Shown one piece after another: positions 33,247 through 41,950 of a DNA stretch of 64,000 nucleotides. Origin of the DNA: Clostridium fungisolvens (GTDB taxonomy: Bacteria > Bacillota > Clostridia > Clostridiales > Clostridiaceae); the NCBI RefSeq assembly GCF_014193895.1, contig NZ_BLZR01000001.1:3534001-3598000 (forward strand), read 5' to 3'. A model generated the notes under the pieces. That model saw only the letters and a list, made by a program, of their open reading frames with translations, did not search any database and was not told the DNA's origin. The translations under genes and the position numbers were made by a program. Within the stretch, counting starts at the first letter, position 1, and each line of letters begins with the position of its first letter.

Positions 33247-35298
33247 CTAGATTAAAGCACCTACATCAAGTATAAGTGTAACAAGACCATTACCAAGTAT
33301 TGTTGCTCCTATATACTCGTTTAGTCCTTCAAGAGTTTTTCCTAAAGGTTTTATTACTATTTCTTGCTGTCCTAATAAAGAATCAACTAAAAGACCAACA
33401 ACTTTATCTCCAACCTTAACTATTATAATAAAATTCTTATCCTTTTTGCTAGTATCAATTTGTAAAGTTTCATTTAGTCTAATTAGAGGTATAACATTTT
33501 CTCTATATACTATAACTTCTCTTCCATTAGTCTTCTTTATTCTATCTTCCTTATAGTCGATAACTCTGTCTATAAAACCTAGAGATATTGCAAGTGTTTC
33601 TTCTCCAACCTTAACAAGCAATGCTTGAATAATTTGAAGTGTTAGAGGAAGTCTTATTATAAAACTTGAACCTTTTCCTATTTCACTTACTACATCAACA
33701 GTTCCTCCAAGTGCAGATATTTTTGTTTTTACAACATCCATACCTACGCCTCTACCAGATATATCTGTTACTACTTCGTTAGTACTAAAGCCTTGAGAGA
33801 AAATTAAATTCTTTATATCATTTTCAGTCATTCCTTCAGTGTTTATACCTACTTTTTCAGCTTTACGTCTAACCTTTTCAACATCAATACCATTACCGTC
33901 ATCTTCTACTTTTATTACGGCCTTTGTGCCTTCTTGATATGCTGACAGTCTTATAGTACCTACAGGATCTTTACCTGACTTAGCTCTATCTTCTTTGCTT
34001 TCTACTCCATGATCTGCAGCATTTCTTAATAAGTGAATTAATGGTTCCCCGATTTCATCTATTACAGTTCTATCTAACTCTGTATCTTGACCTTCAACAA
34101 TGAAGTTAATTTCCTTATTCAATTCTACAGAAAGATCTCTAATCATTCTAGGGAATCTATTAAATACAACCTCTAAAGGAAGCATTCTTATCTTCATAAC
34201 AAGATCTTGCAAATCAGAAGTTGTTCTAGCTACTTGTTCAAGAGTCTCATTTAACTCTTGAGCTCTATAACTTGTGCTTATTTGCTCTAATCTAGTTCTA
34301 TGTATTACTAACTCAGAAACCATGTTCATAAGCTTATCTAGACGTTCCAAATCAACTCTTACTGATTGATGAACTTTTTTTGTTTGAGCAGATGGATTAT
34401 TGCTCTTTTTTTCTTCAACTTTTTCTTTATTCGTAACTATAGATTTAGGAGTTAATGGTTTTGACTTTTCATTTACTTCAGCCTTAGCTACTGATTCATA
34501 TTTAGTAGTTGCAATTTCATTTACTTTTTCTATTCTTAATTCGACTTCTTCTGCAGAAACTTTATCCACTTCTGAAATATTTTTTACAAGTTTCTCAATT
34601 TCTTCAGCATTTAGTGTAGTAATTACAATAAGTTCAATGCTAAAATCAAAGTTTTCATTTTCTATATCTTCTGTAGAAGGATATGATTTTATTACTTCTC
34701 CATGCTCTTCTAATTCCTTAAATATTAAAAAAGCTCTAGCAGATTTTAATAAAGTATTCTCATTAAGACTTATAAAAACTCTTATAGCCTTATAGCCCTT
34801 TTCATGAGCTTGCTTAATTACATTCATATCATATTCATTTATATCAATTACATAATCTGACGAACTCTTATTTTCTGATACTTCTTCTAATATATCAACA
34901 GCAACACTGTCTTGCTGTTCATTAGTACTTATATCATGTAAATCCTTCATTATATTCTCTATTTCAACTTTTTCTTCTACACCTTCTGATATATTATTTA
35001 CCATTCTTTCAAGAGTATCTAGGCAATCAAAAAGTACTGTAACTACATTTTGAGTAACTTTAAGTTCACCTTCTCTAAATTTAGAAAGAACATCCTCCAT
35101 TTTATGAGTTAGTTCCGCTATATCGCTAAATCCCATTGTTGCCGCCATACCTTTTATAGTATGAGCTACTCTAAATATTTCATTTAACTTGTCAATATCA
35201 TCTGGTTTTTGTTCTAAGTCAAGTAAAGATTCATTTAGAGTCTGCAAATTGTCCATGGACTCTTCTAAGAACATTGAAAGATATTGAGATGTGTCCAT
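33247..35298 (-). CDS. cheA: Chemotaxis histidine kinase CheA
   Basis: A 683-residue kinase. P1 phosphotransfer domain with His46 in RVAHTIKGMAATMGF, CheY-binding P2 at about 140-260, a charged linker, P3 dimerisation (VRVDLERLDKLMNMVSELVIHRTRLEQI), P4 ATPase with HLLRNAADHGVE, VEDDGNGID and DISGRGVGMDVVK, and a C-terminal CheW-like P5. The true start is the ATG at 35298 after GGGAGGGATAAC. The frame stays open for 55 codons upstream, but that is a 45-base tandem repeat (a multiple of three) and is not needed for the protein. Confidence 0.96.
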   Translation of the reverse strand: MDTSQYLSMFLEESMDNLQTLNESLLDLEQKPDDIDKLNEIFRVAHTIKGMAATMGFSDIAELTHKMEDVLSKFREGELKVTQNVVTVLFDCLDTLERMVNNISEGVEEKVEIENIMKDLHDISTNEQQDSVAVDILEEVSENKSSSDYVIDINEYDMNVIKQAHEKGYKAIRVFISLNENTLLKSARAFLIFKELEEHGEVIKSYPSTEDIENENFDFSIELIVITTLNAEEIEKLVKNISEVDKVSAEEVELRIEKVNEIATTKYESVAKAEVNEKSKPLTPKSIVTNKEKVEEKKSNNPSAQTKKVHQSVRVDLERLDKLMNMVSELVIHRTRLEQISTSYRAQELNETLEQVARTTSDLQDLVMKIRMLPLEVVFNRFPRMIRDLSVELNKEINFIVEGQDTELDRTVIDEIGEPLIHLLRNAADHGVESKEDRAKSGKDPVGTIRLSAYQEGTKAVIKVEDDGNGIDVEKVRRKAEKVGINTEGMTENDIKNLIFSQGFSTNEVVTDISGRGVGMDVVKTKISALGGTVDVVSEIGKGSSFIIRLPLTLQIIQALLVKVGEETLAISLGFIDRVIDYKEDRIKKTNGREVIVYRENVIPLIRLNETLQIDTSKKDKNFIIIVKVGDKVVGLLVDSLLGQQEIVIKPLGKTLEGLNEYIGATILGNGLVTLILDVGALI

Positions 35299-35305
35299 TG
35301 TTATC

Positions 35306-35462
35306 CCTCCCGTTATTCTTCGTAGCACGCAATAATTATTAATTATTGCGCCTCCTGTATTCCTTATTAGCACACAACAATTATTAATTGTTGTGCCTCC
35401 CGTTATTCTTCGTAGCACGTAACAATTATTAATTGTTACGCCTCCTGTATTCCCTATTTGCA
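35306..35462 (-). repeat. Tandem array of ribosome-binding-site/palindrome units in the cheA leader
   Basis: Three perfect 23-base palindromes at 35328-35350, 35373-35395 and 35418-35440, exactly 45 bases apart. Their arms are CGCAATAATTA, CACAACAATTA and CGTAACAATTA, and each change on one arm is matched on the other. Each is directly preceded on the minus strand by GGGAGG or AGGAGG, and each GGAGG is followed by YAACAATT, matching the real cheA site (GGAGGGATAACAATG) with ATT in place of ATG. The spacers alternate between two types, so the array is a doubled 90-base unit. A fourth, degenerate copy follows at about 35463-35485. Confidence 0.85.
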
Positions 35463-35485
35463 CCTAACAGTTATTAATTCTCACT

Positions 35486-35720
35486 TCTCTTGTCTATATA
35501 ATCATAAGTAATAATTGTTAGTTATTATTACTGAAATTAACTAAGCAATACATATTCAATTATATTTAAATAATAAATTTGCATAGTAATTTTTTATAAT
35601 ATACAGCAATTATATATCATATATTTATTTAAAATATGTGAAAATTACATAGCCTTTTCAATTATTCAACACTTATTATTCGTATGAAGTAGTTAATTTC
35701 TTTATAGCAATTATTAACTT
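35486..35720. other. Remaining gap between cheR and cheA
   Basis: AT-rich, no gene. It contains another imperfect palindrome, TAATAATTGTTAGTTATTATTA at about 35508-35529, related in sequence to the array. I found no confident promoter or terminator, so cheA may depend on read-through from cheR. Confidence 0.45.
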
Positions 35721-36485
35721 TTATAACTTTCTATAAATAAAAGTAGAAGCCTTTTCAAAGCCAAAATCTTTGTAATTATATATACTTTCAGTAGCCCCTA
35801 CAAATAATAAACCACCTTTTTTAAGGGATGCTGCAAATCTCTTGTATATATCATTCTTAACATCTACATTAAAATAGATAACCACATTTCTACATACAAT
35901 TAAATCGAAGTTACTCTCATAACTATCAAGTATAAGATCATGCTTTTTGAAAGTAACCATGTTTTTCACACTTTGTTCGATATAATACTTATCTTTAACT
36001 TTCTTAAAGTACTTTTCTAATTCTCTAGGTTTTACATTTTTCATTTCGTTGTCGGTATATTCTCCAAGCTTAGCTTTCTGAAGAATTGTATTATCTATAT
36101 CAGTGGCCAGTATCTTATGTCTTCCATTTGGACTTACGTTATTCAAGATCATAGAGATTGAATACGGTTCACAACCAATAGAGCAAGCAGCACTCCAAAT
36201 TTTAAGACTATTATTAGCTGCGGACTCTTTTTTCAAGATAGCCTCTAACTCTTCAAATAATTCTGGATTTCTAAAAAACTCTGTAACATTGATAGTTATA
36301 AAGTCCAAGAATCTTTGCCTGTGCTCTCTATCAGTTTTAATCAGCTTCGTATACTCTTCTAATGATTTTACGCCTAATCTTGTCATTAAACTTTCTATTC
36401 TTCTATTAAGCTGGGTTGGTTTATACGCAGATAAATTAATCCCTAGCTCTTTATGTACCCATTGATGAAACTGGCTAAAATCCAT
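35721..36485 (-). CDS. cheR: Chemoreceptor methyltransferase CheR
   Basis: A 254-residue SAM-dependent methyltransferase that methylates glutamates of chemoreceptors. The N-terminal helical domain precedes FLDFITINVTEFFRNPELFEEL, and the SAM site is KIWSAACSIGCEPYSISMIL near residue 100, followed by KILATDIDNTIL and FDLIVCRNVVIYF. It follows cheB by ten bases. Confidence 0.96.
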   Translation of the reverse strand: MDFSQFHQWVHKELGINLSAYKPTQLNRRIESLMTRLGVKSLEEYTKLIKTDREHRQRFLDFITINVTEFFRNPELFEELEAILKKESAANNSLKIWSAACSIGCEPYSISMILNNVSPNGRHKILATDIDNTILQKAKLGEYTDNEMKNVKPRELEKYFKKVKDKYYIEQSVKNMVTFKKHDLILDSYESNFDLIVCRNVVIYFNVDVKNDIYKRFAASLKKGGLLFVGATESIYNYKDFGFEKASTFIYRKL

Positions 36486-36495
36486 AGTTTATCTA

Positions 36496-37536
36496 CTATC
36501 CTTTCACTAATGTAACGATTTTTTTTGCTATATATCCTAAAGGTAATACTTCATCAACTTTTCCTGTTTCAAAAGTGGCTTTAGGCATTCCATAAATAGT
36601 ACAAGTGGACTCATCCTCAGAAATGGTATGTCCTCCAGCATTTTTTATAGATACCGTACCTTGTGCACCATCTTTTCCCATTCCAGTGAGCACAACAGAT
36701 AATAAGTTCTTACCATAGACAGCAGCTGAGCTATTAAATAGTTTATCTACCGCTGGTCTTACTCCCCATATGCTTGGTTCTTGATTTAATGAAATTCTTT
36801 TATCCTTAGATGATTCCATGTGATAACCACCTGGAGCAATATATATAACATTTTTTTCAATTCTCATATCGTTTTCTGCTTCTACAACCTTAAGGTTACA
36901 AAGATTATTTAATCTTTCAGCAAAGGTCTTTGTAAATCCTGCTGGCATATGCTGAACCACTAACACCGGAACCTCTAAATCCTTTGGAAGTTCTGTTAGT
37001 ACAGTTTGAAGTGCTCTGGGACCACCTGTAGAAGCACCAATTACTACTGCCTCTATTTTATTAGAAGCTCTCTTAGTAGTAATAAATTTTGCTGGCTCCT
37101 TAGCTTCAACTTTAAAATCAAATAATGACCTTTTTATGGATGCTACTGCTCTTATTTTATGTACTAACTCAAGCTTAACTTTATTAATATCAAGCGATAT
37201 GGATCCAGATGGTTTTGAAACGAAATCAGCAGCACCAGCATCTAAACAATCCAGTGTCGTTCTAGAGGAACTTGTTGTTAAGCTACTTAACATTATGACC
37301 TTAGCATTTCTATTAGTGAGTTTCAGTTTTTTCAGCGCAGTAATACCATCCATTTTGGGCATTTCTACGTCTAAGGTAATTACATCTGGATTATAACCTC
37401 CAACCTTGTCAACGAACTCCTCACCATTTCTTGCAGTAGCTATAACTTCCATATCTGTCTCTTCATTTATCATGTCAGAAATTATCTTTCTCATCAGTGC
37501 AGAATCGTCTACTACCATAACTTTTATTTTATTCAA
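36496..37536 (-). CDS. cheB: Protein-glutamate methylesterase/deamidase CheB
   Basis: A 346-residue two-domain response regulator. The receiver domain has VVDDSALMRKII and VITLDVEMPKMDG; the methylesterase has the catalytic Ser in IGASTGGPRAL (about 165), His in VVQHMPAGFT (about 190) and Asp in TGMGKDGAQG (about 285). The most likely start is a TTG (MNKIKVMVV), eight bases after GGAG; a GTG three codons upstream is part of the ribosome binding site. Confidence 0.95.
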   Translation of the reverse strand: MNKIKVMVVDDSALMRKIISDMINEETDMEVIATARNGEEFVDKVGGYNPDVITLDVEMPKMDGITALKKLKLTNRNAKVIMLSSLTTSSSRTTLDCLDAGAADFVSKPSGSISLDINKVKLELVHKIRAVASIKRSLFDFKVEAKEPAKFITTKRASNKIEAVVIGASTGGPRALQTVLTELPKDLEVPVLVVQHMPAGFTKTFAERLNNLCNLKVVEAENDMRIEKNVIYIAPGGYHMESSKDKRISLNQEPSIWGVRPAVDKLFNSSAAVYGKNLLSVVLTGMGKDGAQGTVSIKNAGGHTISEDESTCTIYGMPKATFETGKVDEVLPLGYIAKKIVTLVKG

Positions 37537-37549
37537 GATTATCACTCCA

Positions 37550-38038
37550 TTAAAGTTCTATAATACCTTGTCCTACAATCTTTATTATTACCTTGCCAGT
37601 TTTTGAATCTAAAACCATTGTCCTTCCTTTGTTTCCACCTAGATGGGAAGCAAGAACTTGAAGTTGTAATTCTTTTAAAGTCTTCGCTACAGCCTCACCA
37701 TTTCTTTTTCCAATATCACTTATCATGCTTTTATCGGAAAAATTAAACATCGATGCTCCTCCAGCTATTTTTACAATCAAATTCCTTTTTTGACACCCTA
37801 ATTTCTCCATCTTTTCAATTAGAATCGGAATAGCTAGATCAGCAAATTTATATGGATTTTTCACTTCTTTAAACTGAGTCGAATCAGGCAACATTATATG
37901 TGACAACCCACCAATCGATTTAACTTTATCGAATACTGCTATTCCAACACAAGAACCTAGTCCTATGGTCATTATTTTATCTGGATAACTTACAGTATTT
38001 AAATCAGCAATACCTACTTTAATTTCTGCATCTATCAT
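37550..38038 (-). CDS. cheD: Chemoreceptor glutamine deamidase CheD
   Basis: A 162-residue deamidase. The catalytic Cys is in TIGLGSCVGIAVFD, the His in GLSHIMLPDS, and GGASMF follows near residue 95. It also binds and stimulates CheC. The ribosome binding site is AAGGTGG. Confidence 0.96.
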   Translation of the reverse strand: MIDAEIKVGIADLNTVSYPDKIMTIGLGSCVGIAVFDKVKSIGGLSHIMLPDSTQFKEVKNPYKFADLAIPILIEKMEKLGCQKRNLIVKIAGGASMFNFSDKSMISDIGKRNGEAVAKTLKELQLQVLASHLGGNKGRTMVLDSKTGKVIIKIVGQGIIEL

Positions 38039-38047
38039 AGAACCACC

Positions 38048-38497
38048 TTATAGCAACTTAGTTTTTTCTTCCTCTGTTAAAATTTTAGATAAATCTAAGA
38101 GGATTACTATATTTTCCTTTAATCTTATTAGTCCTTTTATGTATCTTCTTGAAATACTTGCAGCAATTGCTGGAGGGTTTTCTATTAAATTAACTTCCAC
38201 ATCTTTAACTTCATAAACATTATCTACGATAATACCCATCTTAGATTCATTTTCCTTAACTACAATAATCTTTGTTTCAGCTAAGTTTACTTTAGTATTA
38301 AATCCAAACTTTTTAGACAAATTAACTACAGGTAAAATACTTTCCTCATAATTAATAACTCCATCAACAAAACTTGGTACATCAGGTAACACCGTTGGTG
38401 TTTCATAACCTAATATTCTTTCTACTTCCATTATGTCAGTAGCGTAATGTTCTCCATTTAAACTAAAAATCAGTAACTTTATTTCCTTGTTAGCCAT
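38048..38497 (-). CDS. cheW: CheW/CheV-like coupling protein (second)
   Basis: A 149-residue CheW domain (KLLIFSLNGEHYATDIMEVERILGYETPTVLPDVPSFVDGVINYEESILPVVNLSKKFG). It lacks the receiver domain of CheV. It lies between fapA and cheD. Two CheW paralogs in one operon suggests distinct receptor arrays or roles. Confidence 0.92.
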   Translation of the reverse strand: MANKEIKLLIFSLNGEHYATDIMEVERILGYETPTVLPDVPSFVDGVINYEESILPVVNLSKKFGFNTKVNLAETKIIVVKENESKMGIIVDNVYEVKDVEVNLIENPPAIAASISRRYIKGLIRLKENIVILLDLSKILTEEEKTKLL

Positions 38498-38508
38498 TTT
38501 AATCCCCC

Positions 38509-40410
38509 TTATAAGCGAAACTTATCTATTATTATATCTCCAAGCTCATCCATGTATACATGAACATCCCTTGAAGGCTCTTCCAGGACTATTTCTCTTT
38601 CTCCAATAGCAAAAATAGTATTATGATATGCAATATCAGCATATATGTGCCCAATTTTCGAAACAGAAGCCTTAGTTTTAACCCCACCAGTGCTACCAAT
38701 AGTCTTACATTTTATTTCATTTTCAGCTTTTAGATATCCCCCTCTAGACACGCTGCCGTTTTGAGTAAAAATTATACTTCCACTGCATGTTAAATGAGAT
38801 ATATATTGTCCTTTTCCATTTAGGTATATATTCCCGGAAGAACTTACTGTTGAATCTTGACAATAATTTATAATAATATCAGCAGGTATATTAATTTTTC
38901 CTTGGATATTTTTAATACATTCATCTGCTAATACCACAAGCTTGTTCAATTCGCTAAAATGCTTTATTGTTGTTGGTCCAAGACCTATAAGCATCTGCCT
39001 TACTAACCTACTTATATTTTTACCTTCTTCATCAGATTTAGAAAATAATCTAATTATATTTAAAGAATTAGTTGTTATACTCTTAAATTTATTCTCAATT
39101 AAAACCTTTATTATTTCACCATCACTTCTGTCAAGTCCCAATAATTTATGTTCTTTAATTTCTAGTATTGTACTAGTTAGCTGCAACATTGAACTTTTCA
39201 AGTTTTGTAACTCATCCAATTGTTGTTGTATTAAGAAGTCTTTTCCTCCAGCCTCAATAGTCGATCCAATTATACTGCCTTTTATCAAAGTTTGATCGTT
39301 TGAAATAATATGAGAACCCTCTACAGAACCATCAATAGTTATAGATTTTCCAGCTTTTATAGTCATTCCTTGACTAACATTTGCTCCTATATGTATATCA
39401 CCAGTGAAGTTAAGATTTCCAGAAGCTAGGTTCACATCAGATGTTGCTTCATATATTTTATTCACTGATATAGTATTGTTTTTAAAGTCTGGTCTTCCAT
39501 CTACAGTGGCAATTATATTACTACCATCAATTTTACATCCTTCGCCTGCATTTAATTGTAATTCTTTATACTTTTCAGGCTTTATAACCTTGCCACTTAT
39601 ATTTATACCTGGCTTTCCTTCTGATCCTTTTATTAGTGTTGCTATTATTTCTCCTGATTGAACAGTGACTATTTGATTCATATTCCTAAAGTCAATTGTC
39701 TCATCTTCAGCCACAATTTTCTTTTGTTTATCTTTGAAAAGTATAGTCAATTGATCGTGTACTGTATCTCTAACTCTTTTACCTTCTGCAACTAGGATTT
39801 CTCCTTGTTCATCACCCTCGCACAAAGATTTTAAGTTTTCTAAAATTATACCACTTACAATTCCTCTTTCAGATAAAATCTTCTTAATTTCAAGTTCATT
39901 AAACTTAGGAGGATATTCTTCGTAGTCAATTTCTATTTTTAAATTTAATACACTCACACTTTCTGAATCACATAATTTATATACTCTCTTAGGAAAATAT
40001 TTAACTGAAGCCATTGCAGTCATATCATCATCTGATGTAACTATATTTATTTCCCTTTTTGCTTCTTGATTTATAATATCATACCTTATAGAATTATTTT
40101 CGGTTATACTACAAAAATCTTCAACTTTTTTGTTATCTATATATAGATTGATATTTTCACTTGTGAATAATTTTGCAGGTGCTCCCTGTTCTAGAGGATT
40201 GGCAACTATAAAACTTCCATCTTTTACAGCGACCTTTCCATCACAATCTGATGTATTATTCTTGGGTGAAACTCTAATTTTGTATTTTCTTCTAAGCATA
40301 CCTTTTTTCTCAATCACTTCATAATCAAAATCTTCTGCAGATATATTAAGTTCCTCTTCTGCTAATTTGATACATTCTTCAATAGTTAATGCTTCATATA
40401 CATATTCCAT
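38509..40410 (-). CDS. FapA/DUF342 family protein with Jag-N-like head
   Basis: A 633-residue protein. The first 55 residues (EALTIEECIKLAEEELNISAEDFDYEVIEKKGMLRRKYKIRV) resemble the Jag-N domain of KhpB/Jag. Residues from about 190 onwards form the DUF342 beta-helix (GEIIATLIKGSEGKPGINISGKVI; IDGSVEGSHIISNDQTLIKGSIIGSTIEAGG) with a coiled-coil section around 390-490. DUF342 proteins are named flagellar assembly protein A, and in some bacteria affect motor or pole functions; the biochemical role is not settled. It is the first gene of the chemotaxis operon here, with a GGGGGG-type ribosome binding site and a sigma-A promoter. Confidence 0.88.
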   Translation of the reverse strand: MEYVYEALTIEECIKLAEEELNISAEDFDYEVIEKKGMLRRKYKIRVSPKNNTSDCDGKVAVKDGSFIVANPLEQGAPAKLFTSENINLYIDNKKVEDFCSITENNSIRYDIINQEAKREINIVTSDDDMTAMASVKYFPKRVYKLCDSESVSVLNLKIEIDYEEYPPKFNELEIKKILSERGIVSGIILENLKSLCEGDEQGEILVAEGKRVRDTVHDQLTILFKDKQKKIVAEDETIDFRNMNQIVTVQSGEIIATLIKGSEGKPGINISGKVIKPEKYKELQLNAGEGCKIDGSNIIATVDGRPDFKNNTISVNKIYEATSDVNLASGNLNFTGDIHIGANVSQGMTIKAGKSITIDGSVEGSHIISNDQTLIKGSIIGSTIEAGGKDFLIQQQLDELQNLKSSMLQLTSTILEIKEHKLLGLDRSDGEIIKVLIENKFKSITTNSLNIIRLFSKSDEEGKNISRLVRQMLIGLGPTTIKHFSELNKLVVLADECIKNIQGKINIPADIIINYCQDSTVSSSGNIYLNGKGQYISHLTCSGSIIFTQNGSVSRGGYLKAENEIKCKTIGSTGGVKTKASVSKIGHIYADIAYHNTIFAIGEREIVLEEPSRDVHVYMDELGDIIIDKFRL

Positions 40411-40448
40411 AATTACTCACACCCCCCCAAGAGTCATTTACTGCTTTT

Positions 40449-40476
40449 AGTATACCATATTAAGGTTTAATTGTAA
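40449..40476 (-). promoter_or_regulatory. Sigma-A promoter of the fapA-fliY operon
   Basis: TTACAA, 16 bases, TATACT on the minus strand, about 40 bases upstream of the fapA start and just after the aminotransferase stop codon. Both hexamers are one to two bases from consensus. Confidence 0.65.
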
Positions 40477-40513
40477 TTTAAATTTTAATGCGAATTATAA
40501 TTTCATTCAAATA

Positions 40514-41338
40514 TTATTTAGCAGATTTAATGTATTCATCAATTTTCTTATTGTATAGTCTTATTAATTCTAAAACTAATGTGTTCTTTGGCGAATTTAA
40601 AGTTATTTTATCTACATTCGCGATTGGAAGAATCTTCGGAGATGTGCCTGTTATAAACATTCCCTCCAAGGATGCAATATCTCTATAAGATACTTTTTCC
40701 TCCTTTATTGATATATTATTATCTTTACAAATGTCTATTATGGACCCTCTTGTCACCCCTGGAAGAACATCTTCCAATGGAGATGTTAGTATTTCATTGT
40801 CTCTTACCATGAATATATTAGATTTACTTCCTTCTGTTATAAAACCATTTCTATCTACTAAAATAGCCTCGTAGCATTTTTTTTCGCTTATTTGTTCATT
40901 TACTAATGTTCTGAAATCATTATTCACTATTTTTGCATTAGGATTTTCTCTTTCTCCAAAGAATAGTGTAGTATTTACACCATTTTCGTATTGATCATTC
41001 GTAGGATATGAATGCTTAACAAAGTATACTAAAAGATTTTTTTCATTACTTTCTGAATCCATTAATAATTTTATATTTCCTTCAAATACATTGACTTCTT
41101 TTATTAGAGTTTCAATTTGCTCCTTTATTTCCTCCTTATCATACTTCATCTCCCTATTTATCAAAGAAAATGAGTTATTCATTCTTTCCAGATGCTTTTC
41201 TAAAAAAAGAGGCACTCCATCTATTACTCTTATAACTTCATATACTATTCCTTTTCTTCTTAGTATATTATCGTCAAATTTTTCTTTAACTCTAGATGTA
41301 CCATTTAAAATAAATTTATTTGAATAACATTCACTCAT
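40514..41338 (-). CDS. Class IV PLP aminotransferase (IlvE/PabC-like)
   Basis: A 274-residue fold-type IV enzyme. Seen are YEVIRVIDGVPLFLEKHLERMNNS near the N-terminus, the likely PLP lysine in NPNAKIVNNDFRTL, EAILVDRNGFITEGSKSNIFMV, LTSPLEDVLPGVTRG and FITGTSPKILPI. Substrate cannot be set from sequence alone: branched-chain aminotransferase, aminodeoxychorismate lyase and D-amino acid transaminase all share this frame. It stands alone between fapA and the DUF1292 gene. Confidence 0.88.
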   Translation of the reverse strand: MSECYSNKFILNGTSRVKEKFDDNILRRKGIVYEVIRVIDGVPLFLEKHLERMNNSFSLINREMKYDKEEIKEQIETLIKEVNVFEGNIKLLMDSESNEKNLLVYFVKHSYPTNDQYENGVNTTLFFGERENPNAKIVNNDFRTLVNEQISEKKCYEAILVDRNGFITEGSKSNIFMVRDNEILTSPLEDVLPGVTRGSIIDICKDNNISIKEEKVSYRDIASLEGMFITGTSPKILPIANVDKITLNSPKNTLVLELIRLYNKKIDEYIKSAK

Positions 41339-41376
41339 TTTTATCCCCTCAATTCACAGTTTTATAATTTTGAATG

Positions 41377-41427
41377 GATGTACAACTTCGCAATTAAATT
41401 TATATTTTCATATTGAAGTAATACATC
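41377..41427. repeat. Long palindromic repeat element, copy B
   Basis: A 51-base imperfect palindrome with arms GATGTACAACTTCG... and ...TTGAAGTAATACATC. The arms match the outer arms of copy A (1842-1937) but the inner hairpin with the GGCTTC loop is missing, as if internally deleted. Confidence 0.55.
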
Positions 41428-41501
41428 TTTATCTACTTTATATTATATATTAATTAATAAATACCATACAATTATGTGATTAAATAATTGTATATAAAAA
41501 A

Positions 41502-41521
41502 AAGGCGGTATAAACCGCCTT
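41502..41521 (-). terminator. Intrinsic terminator of the DUF1292 gene
   Basis: Perfect eight-base GC-rich stem AAGGCGGT / ACCGCCTT with a four-base loop and a run of eight T on the minus strand. Confidence 0.92.
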
Positions 41522-41527
41522 CTCCAA

Positions 41528-41902
41528 CTATTGAGCTAATTCAGACTCATAGTACTTTGTAACTTCTTCAAATTCTTCATCATCAGGTATTGTAAGTTCT
41601 CCTTCTTCGCCCTCTGATTTGAATAAGTATACTGATCCATCATTAGGGTTTTGAACTAAAACATATTCTTTTTCTTTATATTCAAAAGCATCTATAACTT
41701 CACAACTTACTACATTGCCGTTTTCATCTTCTAAATCTACAACGAAGCTTTCATGATCATGATCATGGTCATGGCCACATCCACAGTCTTCGTCTCCGCA
41801 ACCTTCGTCGCCACAGCCACATGTATTTTCTTCTTTTAATTCTAAACCATTATCTTCGCAGCCACAGCCACATCCGCAAGTATCTTTTTCTTTATCTGAC
41901 AT
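41528..41902 (-). CDS. DUF1292 protein with Cys/His-rich N-terminal extension
   Basis: A 124-residue protein. The C-terminal 75 residues are DUF1292 (FVVDLEDENGNVVSCEVIDAFEYKEKEYVLVQNPNDGSVYLFKSE), a small beta domain usually about 90 residues long in Firmicutes. The N-terminal 45 residues are an unusual metal-binding-like segment: CGCGCGCEDN, then CGCGDEGCGDEDCGCG, then HDHDHDHE. The preferred start is the ATG at 41902. A strong AAAGGAGGTGAA is 35 bases upstream, separated from the ATG by an eight-base-stem hairpin, so initiation may be structure-dependent. A TTG at 41917 is the alternative start. Confidence 0.85.
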   Translation of the reverse strand: MSDKEKDTCGCGCGCEDNGLELKEENTCGCGDEGCGDEDCGCGHDHDHDHESFVVDLEDENGNVVSCEVIDAFEYKEKEYVLVQNPNDGSVYLFKSEGEEGELTIPDDEEFEEVTKYYESELAQ

Positions 41903-41910
41903 ATGTGATT

Positions 41911-41950
41911 CACACAATCTAAATGATGTGTGAAATTCACCTCCTTTAAT
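41911..41950 (-). promoter_or_regulatory. Shine-Dalgarno separated from the start codon by a hairpin
   Basis: On the minus strand AGGAGGTGAA is followed by TTCACACA-(ten bases)-TGTGTGAA, then TCACAT and the ATG. Folding the perfect eight-base stem would bring the Shine-Dalgarno to about eleven bases from the ATG; unfolded, the distance is about 35 bases. Confidence 0.6.

Noticed and set aside
35298..35463. A 55-residue N-terminal extension of CheA
   Set aside because: The frame is open only because the repeat unit is 45 bases long. The translated repeat has no resemblance to CheA, and the ATG at 35298 has an excellent ribosome binding site.
35306..35485. CRISPR array
   Set aside because: The units are head-to-tail duplicates with nearly constant spacers and full-length similarity; no unique spacers, and no cas genes.
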